Of a stretch of DNA of 64,000 nucleotides, positions 1 to 9,669 are shown in pieces (position 1 is the first letter of the stretch; each line of letters begins with the position of its first letter). The stretch comes from Paragonimus westermani (taxonomy: Eukaryota; Platyhelminthes; Trematoda; Plagiorchiida; Troglotrematidae): assembly GCA_008508345.1 (NCBI GenBank), contig QNGE01001034.1:67246-131245 (forward strand). Direction: 5' to 3'. A program made the position numbers and the translations under genes. The notes under the pieces were generated by a model, which saw nothing but the letters and a program-made list of their open reading frames with translations, had not been told where the DNA came from and searched no databases.

Positions 1-2586
1 TTCGCTACACGACGGAACTGATACATGGTGTCTAGAGCGACTGGAGTATCCTCAGAAGAGTATGGTGTGCAAATGAGTGTTTCCGTTTCTAGTCGTGCTC
101 AGACGCTTGAGTAGTGTGTTGGTTTCTCCAGTAAAGTAACCTTTGTGTCATCCGCCTTCTGGGTTCACAACACTAGCTGTTTCAGCGAACATTTGCATGA
201 GTGTGAATGTGTTTTGCTCGTCCATATACCGCTGAAAACGATCATTCTCACGTACTACGTGTATCGACATCCTCCAAGGTACACACTGTTTTGATAAACA
301 GATAAAGGGGACGTTTGAGTTCAGGCAAATCACTGTCAAATTCCAAACAAGATGCCATTTGAACAGTGGATTACCGTTTGTTCAGTGAGTGGGGGAGGGT
401 TGGTTATGGAGTTACTTAGTTTGAAAATAGTGCTTTAAAATACACAGGTCAATGGGCAGAATTGTATCAATTTGTCCGGTCAAGCCAAACCTTGCTACCG
501 GTGTGCCCACTGTGCCTTGTACAGTCAATCACAGAAAGATCATTTACTCGGGGTAGCTAAAGTATCGAATTCGCACAAAACCGGTGTAATTAACTTCTGC
601 GACTCATTCCCGTTGCGTCCAAAAAACGTTACTTCTATGATTTCATATATTCACCTATATCCTACAGCCCAAGATCCAACAAACTTGCACTGACATCTTA
701 AACCATAAACTCACCCTTCTCCTGTTTGCGCTGACGATGATTACTTTAAAACGTTGTGGTAAAGATTTAAGTGACCTTGTACTTAAAGCAAATCTACTCG
801 CTTTTCAGGCTGATCACTTTCGTTCTTGATTTTAGCGATTTTAGCTGAAGTATGAACTACACTCAACCTCCCGAAGTGTCGCACTCCTCATGCAATCAGA
901 AAATGACAATACTTGTGGTTGGGTTATTTATGATAACAACTGTCGTCGGATCGCTTGTAAGTAGCATATTTCTTACAAAGGTGTCTGGACCACATACGTT
1001 CGAGGTTCTGGTAAGGCGTTACGGTGGCAATAAGGTCTCATTTTGGAATAGCAAAACGACGGGAAAATTTGTATCTCCAGATAGGCTGCGCAATTATGTC
1101 AATTTTCCATAGTGGTTATGCTGCTCCTGTAACCCAATGGCCGGTCATAATTGTTATTAATGAGACAGGTTGTTGTCAGCTTTACAATAGCCGAAAACCA
1201 AACTACTAACGGGCAACACCATATTACGACTTAAGTGGTGAATGTCCAGCGATTTCGTGCGAATAGAACCACAAATATCCACAAGTGAGGTCCTGGTAAG
1301 TTAATATACTTGGCATATGCACCTGCATCCTTGTAGCACAACCGGGAAAGCCTGTGCTTTTTAACTGGTTTTTTTTCATAAGTGACAGGTACCACAATAA
1401 CCCCCGTATGGCAGTGACAAGCAGTACGTTTATGCTGCACGGTCAGTCACGCCTGGACGCTTACAAAAGATTGTTTCGGTGACATGAAGGTGGGTTGCTT
1501 ACTGGCTTCTTCCGCGAATCGCATAATAAGTTCCTTCAGATTAGCCTTCGGTCGCTGGTCAACTATGCCTTTAACCGTTCCAGCACGTAACAAACTCGAG
1601 TAGATAACTGCCTATTTTTTTAATCAACTGCATTGTAAAGCATGTGGTGAGCAGTCGGAAGCATCCTGAGGGAATCACAGCCTAAGACCCATGATCAAAC
1701 AAAAAATCACTCACACTTGATATTGGTAACCTGAACCTTAGATAGGGGCCATAGGAATCATGCTAGCAAATTCCTCAATGCTCTGTACAACTGATGGAGT
1801 TTATGAGTGTCAGCAAAACAAGCTTGGTGGTACCGAATTCCCGTGTTGCCAGAGTGACGCTGTATACGTTTCAGCAACTTTCAGTTTCTGGTCGAAACGG
1901 TAACTGGTGTCCTTTAGTACAGCGCTCCTACGGCTCTAACCATTGTTTATTCAGTTTCCGGCCTATTTATCGACCACCCCGATTACAATAAATAGCACTT
2001 GAGAGATACCCAAGCGTGGGAAATCTCGGTTTTTACGGAACTCAAATCAACAACAAAAACAGTATGGTCAAAGGCGGCAAACGTTCTCCCAACTGGATCA
2101 AGAGACCAGGGTGAGACTTCAGAAATAAGGATTAGGGTAAAAGATGCTTCACAAGATTTCAAATGAGACAGTTTATCCGAAACGAGTGTAGTTTGCGCAA
2201 AGAAGCTTGTACATCAGGTTTAGTGGCATCGTTCGCGAGTTGATTCGTGAGGTCGCAGATCCGTGTCAAAAAATATACAGTTCAAAAATGGCTTTTCTAT
2301 GTACAGTGGTCTTGTTGAAACCGGTCATTCAAGATCTGCCGTACGTGATGTGACTCTGAGATTAATTCACTATGATAGAAACCTTTGTCTGCTTCAAAGG
2401 TAGTTCGTGAAGGCCACATCCAGTGTTTAAATATAGTCCACCCAGAGCTATCGACGTGTCGTGTCACCTAACTTTGTCTGTTCTACTGGTAACTTTACTG
2501 GATGGATAACCTGAAGCTGGTTGAACTGAGAATACATCTGGACTTGCATCAGTTTAATTGAATCAATCGTAAAAACCCTGGGCGTA
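1..2586. other. No recognisable gene; short ORFs only
   Basis: I recognise no conserved protein in this stretch. The most gene-like item is an ATG-initiated 86-codon plus-strand frame at 852-1112 with one hydrophobic segment (about residues 20-42, reading TILVVGLFMITTVVGSLVSS), so it could encode a small single-pass membrane protein, but chance ORFs of this size are expected here. Part of the stretch just before 2587 may be the 5' end of the Penelope-like element that follows; I cannot place its boundary. Confidence 0.5.
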
Positions 2587-2925
2587 ATGGTACAATCGAA
2601 CCAATCCAAATGCACAACTTTGTTGAGAAAACTTGACGAGTATGTGGAGGTTAGCACCAGAACTAAAAAGTCGAAGTCCTTGCTCAACCTTCTCAAGGAC
2701 AGTATTGACAACGAAGTATTCCCACCGTTCTGCTGGAATGTGCTGATGCGTAACAATATACAACCTATTGCCAGATAATTTGTAAAACCATGCTAAGAGT
2801 AAACGAGATACATGGACGGCCAAACTCGGTCAGCTTATACGGATTCAATGTCAAAGTGTGATGACGAAGTGCATTCAGATAAGGAGAAAAAACTATTGGG
2901 GAATACTTAGGAAAAGAAGTGTAGA

Positions 2926-4563
2926 AGCATACAGCGGGGGAAAGGAGTGAACTGCTCAGTGGACTGAATCCGACGGAACTGCAGGCCGCATTTCCCAACA
3001 AGCCCGAACGATATGTTTATGATTATTCGTTATTTGTCTTGAATCGTACAATCCTAGAGGTGTTATTGTCGGACTCTAAACTGGGTTCTTCGAGGATCGA
3101 ACATAATTGGACAGACATGAGGGATCGGTTTGGCAATCTGTATCGGCTCACTTCATCTTCAGAATCCAATGCTGAACATTTCAGGGTTAGTCTTGTGGAC
3201 GCCTGCTATAAATACCGCGATACCGTAGCATCCACGTCCAGCTGATTAGGTTCAAAACACTTAGAAGCCATAAAAAAAGCGGCAAAACAGTCATAATGTT
3301 ATTTAACGAAGCCGGATAAGGGGGCTGGAGTAGTTCTATCAGATAAAGCAGAATATGTAGACAAAACGGCGTGTTTTTTCTGACCAGTTGACGTCCTGAA
3401 ACACGGATTTGGAGAAAGATGAGACCACACTAACAGAGAAGAGCCCTTTCGAACTACTTTTTCAGATCAAGTGGAATGACGTGGTTAATCCAGTTGCTTT
3501 TTTCATAACCAAATTGACTAGATGATCCAAGACTCTATGGAATTTCCAAACGCCATGAAGATGGGTTGCCTTTTCGCCCTATTCTTGACATGAACGACTC
3601 ACCGTATCATAGTCTGACCTGATGGCTAGTTCAAATACTTGAGCCGTTTAGAGTAACTCCATTCATTCTGGACAATACGTTTAAGTTGGTTAATTCTGTT
3701 GATTTGCTCAACATCAAAAATCACCAGATGCTTTCCGCAGATGTCACGTGACTGTTCACAAACGTGCCGCTTAAGGAAACGGTACAGTATCTATGCCACT
3801 GTATTGAACAGACCCAAACAGAAGTTGCTATTTTGACTGAAAACTTCAAAGGATTGTTATTTTGCACATGAGCTGTTCATTTTTAGTTCACAGATTATAT
3901 AGATGGACGGACAAATGTAGTAACTATGGCGTCCCCACTTGACCCGTTGTTCGCACAGGTATTTGTGACTCAAGTGGAGCTTTATCAGTTAGGTCCTGCA
4001 ATTTCCGAATTTCTGTTCCGTAAACGGTATGCGGATGACGTACGTGGTATGGTTAAATACAACACTGATGCTCAAGGTCGTCTACCGGTATTTAATCGTG
4101 CACACCCGAATATAGAGTTTGTTCTGGAGGAAGAGAAGAAAGGTACGTTAACAGGTCTATTCAATGATCCGCTCACAGGAGAAAGACATGGACAGAACAC
4201 TGCATTCAATTCCTGAGCTTTGTTCTAATGAAGTAAAGACGAAATGTGGCTTGGTGTCTAACCGGTACAGCAAGAAATCTAAGCATACCAGGCGCCATAG
4301 ACAACAAACTGTAACAAATCCAGAAGATGTTGCGCAAGAACAGATAGAAACAAGTATGAAATTGAAAGGTGCTGAGCCAGTAACGAAAACAGTGACGAAC
4401 AAGCCCATTTTTTTCAATTTGGCACTTAAAGAAGATGAAGCTGGCGGATTGTTCAGTCATAGGTTGACAAATGCTATTGCTTACTATGCAGCACCGATTA
4501 TCATTTCATGTAAGGGCCAACCGGTATGTGTGCCACATCTTAAAAACGATTTATCAAAGTCCT
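2926..4563 (+). pseudogene. PLE A reverse transcriptase and linker (broken ORF)
   Basis: This is the RT-bearing part of PLE A. The frame 2926-3245 is open and contains LLSGLNPTELQAAF and FGNLYRLTSSS, typical of the region before the RT domain. The TKPDKG block at 3303-3381 ends in a TGA. The 3535-3868 stretch reads through two internal stops, one between SADVT and LFTNVPL where the family normally has a serine (FDVxSLFTNVPL). The palm motif RYADDV keeps both aspartates. The linker reading FNLALKEDEAGGLFSHRL matches the stretch that joins RT to endonuclease in this family. The assignment rests on motif order as well as on individual motifs. No start codon can be defended. Confidence 0.82.
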
Positions 4564-4567
4564 CCAA
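4554..4567 (+). repeat. Left copy of 14-bp flanking duplication
   Basis: TCAAAGTCCTCCAA matches the right copy at 13 of 14 positions. In the host frame it encodes part of the PLE A linker (LSKSS). The single difference fits an old insertion. Confidence 0.7.
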
Positions 4568-4573
4568 AAATTT

Positions 4574-4697
4574 GAACATAACAGTAAGAAGACAGACACT
4601 GGTAGATGCTAGCATTTCGTATTGCCTCTTCAGTACCAAATAACACTAACCAGGAACATATATATGACATTAATGGGATGGAGAAGAATAAAATAGC
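4574..4697 (+). repeat. Left inverted terminal repeat of nested element
   Basis: The reverse complement of 5062-5184 aligns here over about 120 bp with few differences, from GAACATA at the outer edge to GAAGAATAAAA at the inner edge. It contains hammerhead motif B (minus strand). Confidence 0.8.
4600..4638 (-). ncRNA. Hammerhead ribozyme motif B (type I, minimal)
   Basis: Read on the minus strand: stem I TGGTA pairs with TACCA (5 bp, all Watson-Crick). The core is CTGAAGA, in which the seventh-position base of CUGANGA may vary. Next come a very short stem II (GGCAATAC), then GAA, stem III ATGCTAGCAT (self-complementary), the cleavage-site C, and the 3' arm of stem I. Every conserved core base of a type I hammerhead is present. 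PLEs are known to carry minimal hammerheads of this kind in their terminal regions. Whether the very short stem II allows cleavage is unknown. Confidence 0.7.
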
Positions 4698-4743
4698 AAA
4701 TGGGATGGAGAAAAACAGGACAGAATTATTAAGTCCACGGGAG

Positions 4744-5058
4744 TCAAAGGCTTACATATAATTGTTTTTGTACACACAACGCTGGTTTGAGACGACCAAT
4801 CGCGACCGCCTCGGCAAAACGCAGGAAACGCGGATTAGCGTGGCGCATTATCATTCTGAATGTTAATTCTGGATTAAGCCGGTGGCCAGTGGCCAACATG
4901 TGCCTGGCGATAGACGCCGCCGGAAGTTTGCATGATCCCGGGACGAAGGAAGTAGACTGCCCAGTCACATCCTGAAATCATTTCGGCAGATGTTCCTTCA
5001 TCCTAGAGTTCAAGCACCTATCGGTTCTGCCAATGTAACTTTCGCCACAGTTACACAC
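4744..5058 (-). pseudogene. PLE GIY-YIG endonuclease fragment inside the nested element
   Basis: The minus strand reads VCNCGESYIGRTDRCLNSRM, then KEHLPK followed by a TGA, then about 74 open codons with SIARHMLATGHRL, FLRFAEAVAIGRLKPALC and QKQLYVSL. These are the full set of conserved blocks of a PLE endonuclease: the CxC, YIGRT, EHLP, H-x-TGH, RFAExxAI and QK motifs. No RT is attached, so the copy is only the C-terminal part of an element. It has one in-frame stop and no frameshift. Downstream on its own strand lie its 3' untranslated region and hammerhead B. Confidence 0.85.
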
Positions 5059-5061
5059 CGA

Positions 5062-5184
5062 TTTTTATTCTTCACCCCCCATCCCATTAGTGTCACACAT
5101 GTGTTCCTGGTTAGTGTTATTTGGTGCTGAAGAGGCAATACGAAATGCTAGCATCTACCAGTGTCCGTCTTCTTACTGCTATGT
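5062..5184 (-). repeat. Right inverted terminal repeat of nested element
   Basis: This is the inverted partner of 4574-4697. It contains hammerhead motif A (plus strand). The two arms could fold into a long hairpin in a transcript that crosses the whole element. Confidence 0.8.
5122..5160 (+). ncRNA. Hammerhead ribozyme motif A (type I, minimal)
   Basis: This is the inverted twin of motif B. Stem I TGGTG (5122-5126) pairs with TACCA (5156-5160) through one G-U and four Watson-Crick pairs. The core CTGAAGA is at 5127-5133, stem II GGCAATAC at 5134-5141, GAA at 5142-5144, palindromic stem III ATGCTAGCAT at 5145-5154, and the predicted cleavage follows C5155. Confidence 0.7.
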
Positions 5185-5198
5185 TCAAAGTCCCCCAA
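5185..5198 (+). repeat. Right copy of 14-bp flanking duplication
   Basis: TCAAAGTCCCCCAA sits directly after the right inverted repeat and directly before the resumed GIY-YIG reading of PLE A. Confidence 0.7.
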
Positions 5199-5525
5199 GT
5201 CATTTTGTCGTTGGTTGCTGCTGTCAAGCAGACTATATCGGGAAAATCACTCAACGACTATCAGACGGATCCGCAATAACACTGTAATTGTATGAATAAA
5301 CCCATCTTCAGTGCTATCCGACCGCATCTGTTCAACACAGGTTATCAAATCACGGTAGATAGAGTCTTCAAAATTGTTTGCGAAATGTCCCGTGTGCACT
5401 CCCAAGTTGTTATGGCAAAAGTGGTACGGACAGCAAAGACCATCGCAATCAGATTCCACACTTCATAGCTGTAACCCCAGAAGAAACTCGCGCAGATCCT
5501 ACACTTTCTGTGGCAACCTATGCGA
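5198..5525 (+). pseudogene. PLE A GIY-YIG endonuclease domain (broken)
   Basis: The plus strand reads HFVVGCCCQADYIGKITQRL at about 5201-5260, which is the cysteine pair plus YIG core of a PLE endonuclease. Further on, in another frame, come AIRPHLFNTGYQITVDRVFK and VVRTAKTIAIR, then PQKKLA after two stops. These match the conserved H-x-TGH, LRTAExIAI and QK blocks at the family's C-terminus. The enzyme nicks target DNA during insertion. Stops and frame shifts show it is inactive. It is the continuation of the RT pseudogene, separated from it by the nested element. Confidence 0.75.
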
Positions 5526-5540
5526 GGCCGTCTGTACCTC

Positions 5541-5909
5541 GGTTACCCCTCAATCCGAGTAACACGTTGTTAAATGCCAATCACGTGTTGCATGTAAGCA
5601 CAACATACGTAAACAAACAAACCCACCACCACCCGTCTACACAGAAATCCACGGCTGCAACGAGTACTGTTATTGCGTGTAACCACATTCCATGTTTATG
5701 AGTACGTCCAGTGAATCCCTTGTAATTGTATAGGCCCAATGAGAACGACCGAAAACAGCTGTTTGCAACCTTGGCTCCTGATGAATTGTTAGGAGGCAAA
5801 ATCAACAAAACAATCTAGTCAGGACATCGGTAACGGCTGATGAAATCAGTCATCATTTCAAACCATCCAGGGCCGCGGTGACGGCTGGCGAAATCAGACA
5901 GCTACAAAG
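5541..5909 (+). repeat. Probable 3' untranslated region of PLE A with degenerate hammerhead and a near-repeat
   Basis: The part ending at about 5766 resembles 7396-7606 in layout and shares GAAAACAGCTGTTTGCAA with it. At 5736-5766 the order CCAATGA, GAACGACC, GAAAACAGCTGTTTGC is a decayed hammerhead core. Just beyond, 5829-5909 contains two related segments, CGGTAACGGCTGATGAAATC and CGGTGACGGCTGGCGAAATC, about 50 bp apart. Confidence 0.45.
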
Positions 5910-7395
5910 CACGTCAGACTGACAAGCAGGATACGTGCAAGTGAGTGGGGGTGTCACGCCAACCCGAGAAATTAACGCCTATGGATTTGGCCTTACTTGG
6001 CTACTTGGAAGCGAAATGGCCTGGACAAGTAGACAGTGACTCATCATTATTTCATGATATATATTTACAGGCATTTCATCCATTTGGTCGAACTGGTTTT
6101 TGGCAATACAGCGTGTTTACCGCAACCGTGTCTTTCTTGTCTCTGCGCCAATAGACTACGGGAAGTCGTGTAGCAGGAACCCAGGTCTAGCAGTCAAGCA
6201 GTATTAGAACGTTTGGCAAGGGAAAGGCGCGTTACATCATGAATACTCATGGTATAATGACACAACAATCAACTCTGTCGGTTTACTGTTGCCAGCTTAT
6301 CAAAAAGTGAACGGTTTGATAAGCAGGACAAAGTTGAAAAGCAAAAGACGACTCACTACAGTCAAAACCAACCAATTTGGTATACCTGCTGGTGGAGAGC
6401 GTGAAACTCATTTTAATTGACAATAAACTGCAGGCTGTCTCGAACATCTCAAAAAATGTAGGAAAATAAACGGATAATATCAACTCTCAATCGTTTCGGT
6501 CTGAACTGTATGTTTAAGCTTACAAAATTTAGTCTAGCGCAGCAACCAGTCAGCGATAACGATTTACATTCTGCAAACCGAATTGGAATGAATGATTCTA
6601 CCATGAATTTCTCATAACAAAACTAAACAGGCAGCCCCCTGAATTCAATTGTTTACTCGTTGAAAAAGCCATAAATTTTATACGGCTTCCGTTTCTGAAG
6701 CCTCCGAGAAAGACCCATGGAAACGATATTAAGTTCCATAGCACATTCAGCCAACTTTTCAGAGAGAACCGGTGCATCAGAACGATGTTAAATTCGTTTC
6801 TTGCATCCACAGTTAGAACCATCGGTAGGGTCGTTGAATCTGCTCGGTCTGCGCGTTTCCTTCCGAATCCTGTGCCGTCATCCGATGTTTCTTTGTGTAG
6901 TCGACATTGCACTAATTCCAACACTACAAATTCTGCAATCATGCCTGCTCACCTCTAACTTCCCTCATGGGTACTTATGTCATTTTGTTTAACCTCCTCC
7001 AGAACTAGTCGCCTGTCCGCATAAAGAAAGAACGCTACCGCAATTAGTCATTCTATGAATCCAGCTTCGCAACAGAAGTTAACCACTATATAGATGCACA
7101 TCAAACCAGCCTCGCTTAGCAAATCGGATCACCCGGTGATTGGGAAGGTTAGCACCCGCCGTGTGTCAGTGGTCTTTTCATTAGTAGGAATTACACCACA
7201 TCTTTCGCACATACTTGCAAATCATTTAAGTGTGACGGCGTAGACGATGTTGTTGTTTTAATTCACTGAAGTAGCACCTTACTGTTGACGTTCTTCTGTT
7301 CGCTCCCACCCCATTAATCCTTCATTCGTAATTACATTTTTGGTGGCTTTGTAAGTCATCATTACATATCAACTTGATACCCGGCCAAGCGTGAA
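5910..7395. other. No recognised gene; one stretch open on both strands
   Basis: The frame 6596-6959 (+) is open for 121 codons and the opposite strand is open at 6598-6942 (114 codons). I recognise neither protein. The plus frame contains KAINFIRLPFLKPPRKT, vaguely like a PLE linker, but I cannot confirm this. The frame at 5945-6154 (+, 69 codons) is also unrecognised. Confidence 0.4.
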
Positions 7396-7620
7396 TCACT
7401 TGACACTGACGAATGCATGTCTCACGACAAGCCCGTGTAACACTATCGCATTCACCAACACTACTACCCTCATCCTGCAGACTGTGATCGGTACCACCTT
7501 TGTGATTTTCATTAGCCTATTGGACTCGTTATAATTCTCATGTATAACTCTCACATATCCAATGCAATCGTAGAAACCTGATGAGAAGTAACGAAAACAG
7601 CTGTTTGCAAGAATGATCAC
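7396..7620 (+). repeat. Second copy of the PLE 3' region, with hammerhead-like motif
   Basis: This resembles 5541-5766. At 7578-7606 it keeps CTGATGA, the short stem II GAAGTAAC, GAA, the self-complementary AACAGCTGTT and a U at the cleavage position. Stem I pairs poorly (only the first base pair), so the motif looks inactive. It lies about 100 bp before the second foldback element. Confidence 0.5.
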
Positions 7621-7886
7621 CCGTGAATTCTACTGTAATCTGTAGAAAAACTCTGTTTGGTAACAGAGCTATCTGCAGTGCGTGTTTCAGAAATTTTTAC
7701 GGGAATGTTCACTTTAAACACAACAGTAAGAATACGGACATTAGTGGATGCTAGCATCGTGTAGTGCATCCACAGTACCAGATAACAAAAACTAGGCATA
7801 TGTATATATATAGATATATATCACCAGTAGGGTGGGGGTGAAGAAATAAAACAGTAAGTAGGGTGGAGAACAACAGCACACAACTA

Positions 7887-8216
7887 TTAGGTCCAGGGAA
7901 GTCTAGGGCCTATATATAATTGTTTTTGTGTACATATTGCTGACTTCGGACGGCTAATAACGGCCGTTTCAGCGAAACGCAGGAAACGCCGATTAGCTTG
8001 GCAAATCATAACCCTGGATGTCGATTCGGGATTAACCCGATGGCCGGTAGCCAACGTGTGTCTGACGCTAGATAAAGCCTGAAGTTTGTGTGATCTCGGG
8101 AAGAAGGAGGTGGACTGCACAGTCCTGTTCTGAACTCAATTCGACAGATGTTCCTTCATCCTAGAATTCAAGCAACCATCGGTTCTGCCGATGAAAGTTT
8201 CGCCGTAGTTACACAC
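7887..8216 (-). pseudogene. PLE GIY-YIG endonuclease fragment, second copy
   Basis: The minus strand reads VCNYGETFIGRTDGCLNSRM, then KEHLSN and a TGA at the same place as in the first copy, then SSVRHTLATGHRV, FLRFAETAVISRPKSAIC and QKQLYIGPRLPWT before the terminal stop. The second cysteine of the CxC pair is Y here and YIG is FIG, so it is more decayed than the 4744-5058 copy. There is no RT attached. Confidence 0.82.
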
Positions 8217-8248
8217 TAGTTGATAAATACAGTGTGAGTTGACGCCAG

Positions 8249-8608
8249 TTGGTTGCTCTCCTTTACGACAGCTTGCTAGGTCAGTCGCCGACCACGAACT
8301 CAGTAGCACTGTGGGCTAGCTTAATCGACGTGACAAGATGTTTTCTGGTTCGAAGTGAAGAAGTTTCACCTTTCAGTGGTGGATTTTCTTCACCCCTGAC
8401 ACGGAAACCTTGCCTACTGCTATGCGTTGCTGGTTGTGTCTATTTACAAATCTCAACGGATATAAATTATCCTGCAAATTACCCTATAAGCAATGGAAGT
8501 TCGTCGGCCAAACCTTTTGGTGAACGAGTACGTCTAACGTCCGCAAACACTATCCTGACAAATACTCGCTTGTTCCTCATTTATGTAAAGCTTATGAGTT
8601 GGAACTGA
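8249..8608 (+). other. 119-codon ORF in the extra interior of the second foldback element
   Basis: The ORF occupies exactly the extra DNA that the first foldback element lacks. I do not recognise the product. It is rich in S, L and T with no clear domain, and an ORF of this length is not improbable by chance. It may be captured or inserted sequence. Confidence 0.2.
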
Positions 8609-8667
8609 AGAGGGAATACGAAGTGGTACCATCTGTCGTTGTCCGTCTTCTGATTGCTATGTTTAAA

Positions 8668-9615
8668 TTTGCAAAGGGAACTAAATGTTCCCAATATTTA
8701 CTTCGTCACCGATTGCTGGCAACTTTTCCGTGATTAGAAATATTCGTCCACATCACCATGTAACCCGAACTCGTGACTGACTGAACACAAACAGAGAGTC
8801 ACGTATCATGTGGAAGCACCTAATTACTAGGTGCATGAATCCTAAAGATGTCAACGTCAAACCACGAAATTAGACGAGATTCGTTCACGCCTTTCTCACA
8901 GACACAAGTCAGATAATATTTGTCGTTAATCTCACGTGTCAGATGAGAAAGTGGGGGATGTGCTCAGATGTGCTCAGATGTGCTGTCTGAGAAATGTGGT
9001 CTGAGAAATGCAAATAATTGCATGGGATGTGATTAATTCAGGTGAACTGTGAAAACATTTTAAAAGATTCGGCGACTGAAGGATGAGATATTCAATGAGG
9101 TTGAGTGTATGTGGAGAAAGAGAAATTGACCACACAGTGTTATACTGAGGTGCGTTCCTTGGCAAGTTTTACTCTTCCACCCGTCATGAACCCAGGATAT
9201 GTATTCAAAACAGCGTATTGCAAAGTTAAGACCACCTTGGTTTGTTCAATCTGGGCCGAATGTGACTTATAACGTGTTTTCCGTCTTCATTCATTCAGTT
9301 TGTTGAGTGGGAACTACTGTGCGTTTGTGACTGGAGGGCACCCAGAAAATGCTGTCATTTTCGTCTACCGTCTTGCGTGCATAATTGGGTCAATCAGTTG
9401 TTTTACAAGTTTATCAACAAAGCCTTAGTGTAGCCGGGCGAGATGATCTGTCATTGGGTAACAGATGATGACAAATGACTTCCTTTGGGCTCTGATGTTC
9501 TCTGCTTGTGAGACAGTAACAACCGGCAGTCAGACATTCAATTTGTACTTCATTCACACCTGTTCACAGCTTTCGTATTCCCATGGACTCTCCAGTCGAC
9601 CCCTTTGGAAAAGAA
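8668..9615. other. No gene seen; short tandem repeats at 8957-9010
   Basis: GATGTGCTCA occurs twice in tandem at 8957-8976, followed by GATGTGCTGT. Then CTGAGAAATG occurs twice, 14 bp apart, within 8985-9010. The rest has only short unrecognised frames. Confidence 0.5.
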
Positions 9616-9661
9616 GCACTAGAATCGAGTTTCGGTCTTCTTAGAAGTCGTCATCAGTATA
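9616..9661 (-). ncRNA. Hammerhead-like motif (Sm-alpha-like family), partly degenerate
   Basis: On the minus strand: CTGATGA (9657-9651), a stem-loop II with perfect CTTC/GAAG pairing around TAA, GAA, stem III ACTCGATT (one mismatch), C at the cleavage site, then TAGTGCTTCTTTTCC. The 3' part is nearly identical to the intronic motif at 51625-51646. The inner stem I has only two pairs. A short TGGA/TCCA outer pairing is possible. Confidence 0.5.
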
Positions 9662-9669
9662 TCTCCATG

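Larger units (their letters stand above)
4568..5184 (-). mobile_element. Foldback element with hammerhead-bearing inverted repeats, nested in PLE A
   Basis: The 617-bp insert lies between the linker and the endonuclease of PLE A. It has inverted ends (4574-4697 and 5062-5184), a hammerhead motif in each end, and a minus-strand GIY-YIG remnant (4744-5058) in the middle. A 14-bp direct repeat with one mismatch, TCAAAGTCC(T/C)CCAA at 4554-4567 and 5185-5198, flanks it and looks like a target-site duplication. The host PLE resumes immediately after the right copy, although in a shifted frame. It may be a short non-autonomous PLE derivative carrying only the endonuclease and terminal parts, or a PLE with the inverted-copy arrangement known from this class. 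Confidence 0.75.
2587..5540 (+). mobile_element. Penelope-like retroelement A, degenerate, interrupted by a nested insertion
   Basis: PLEs are retroelements that combine a telomerase-related reverse transcriptase with a C-terminal GIY-YIG endonuclease. All the expected blocks occur here in order on the plus strand: an N-terminal region (2587-3245), the TKPDKGAGVV block (3306-3350), the YGISKRHEDGLPFRPI block (about 3535-3585), LFTNVPLKETVQYL (about 3757-3797), MASPLDPL then RYADD (3926-4040), HPNIEFVLEEE (about 4105-4140), the linker (4140-4565), and a GIY-YIG domain (5198-5525). Several stop codons and frame changes lie between them, so it is dead as a protein gene. The reading is broken at 4568-5184 by a nested element. 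The 5' end is uncertain, and the 3' untranslated part probably runs to about 5900. Confidence 0.85.
7713..8667 (-). mobile_element. Second foldback element (diverged and larger copy)
   Basis: The ends TTTAAACACAACAGTAAG (7713) and CTGATTGCTATGTTTAAA (to 8667) are inverted. Inside is a minus-strand GIY-YIG fragment aligned along its whole length with the one at 4744-5058, and the spacer to the left (gtagggtgggggtgaagaa...) matches the same spacer in the first element. It is about 340 bp longer because of unrelated sequence at about 8230-8560. The hammerhead motifs in its arms are decayed: 7746-7780 minus has a mutated core, and 8600-8638 plus has broken stem I. No clean target-site duplication is visible. 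Confidence 0.65.
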
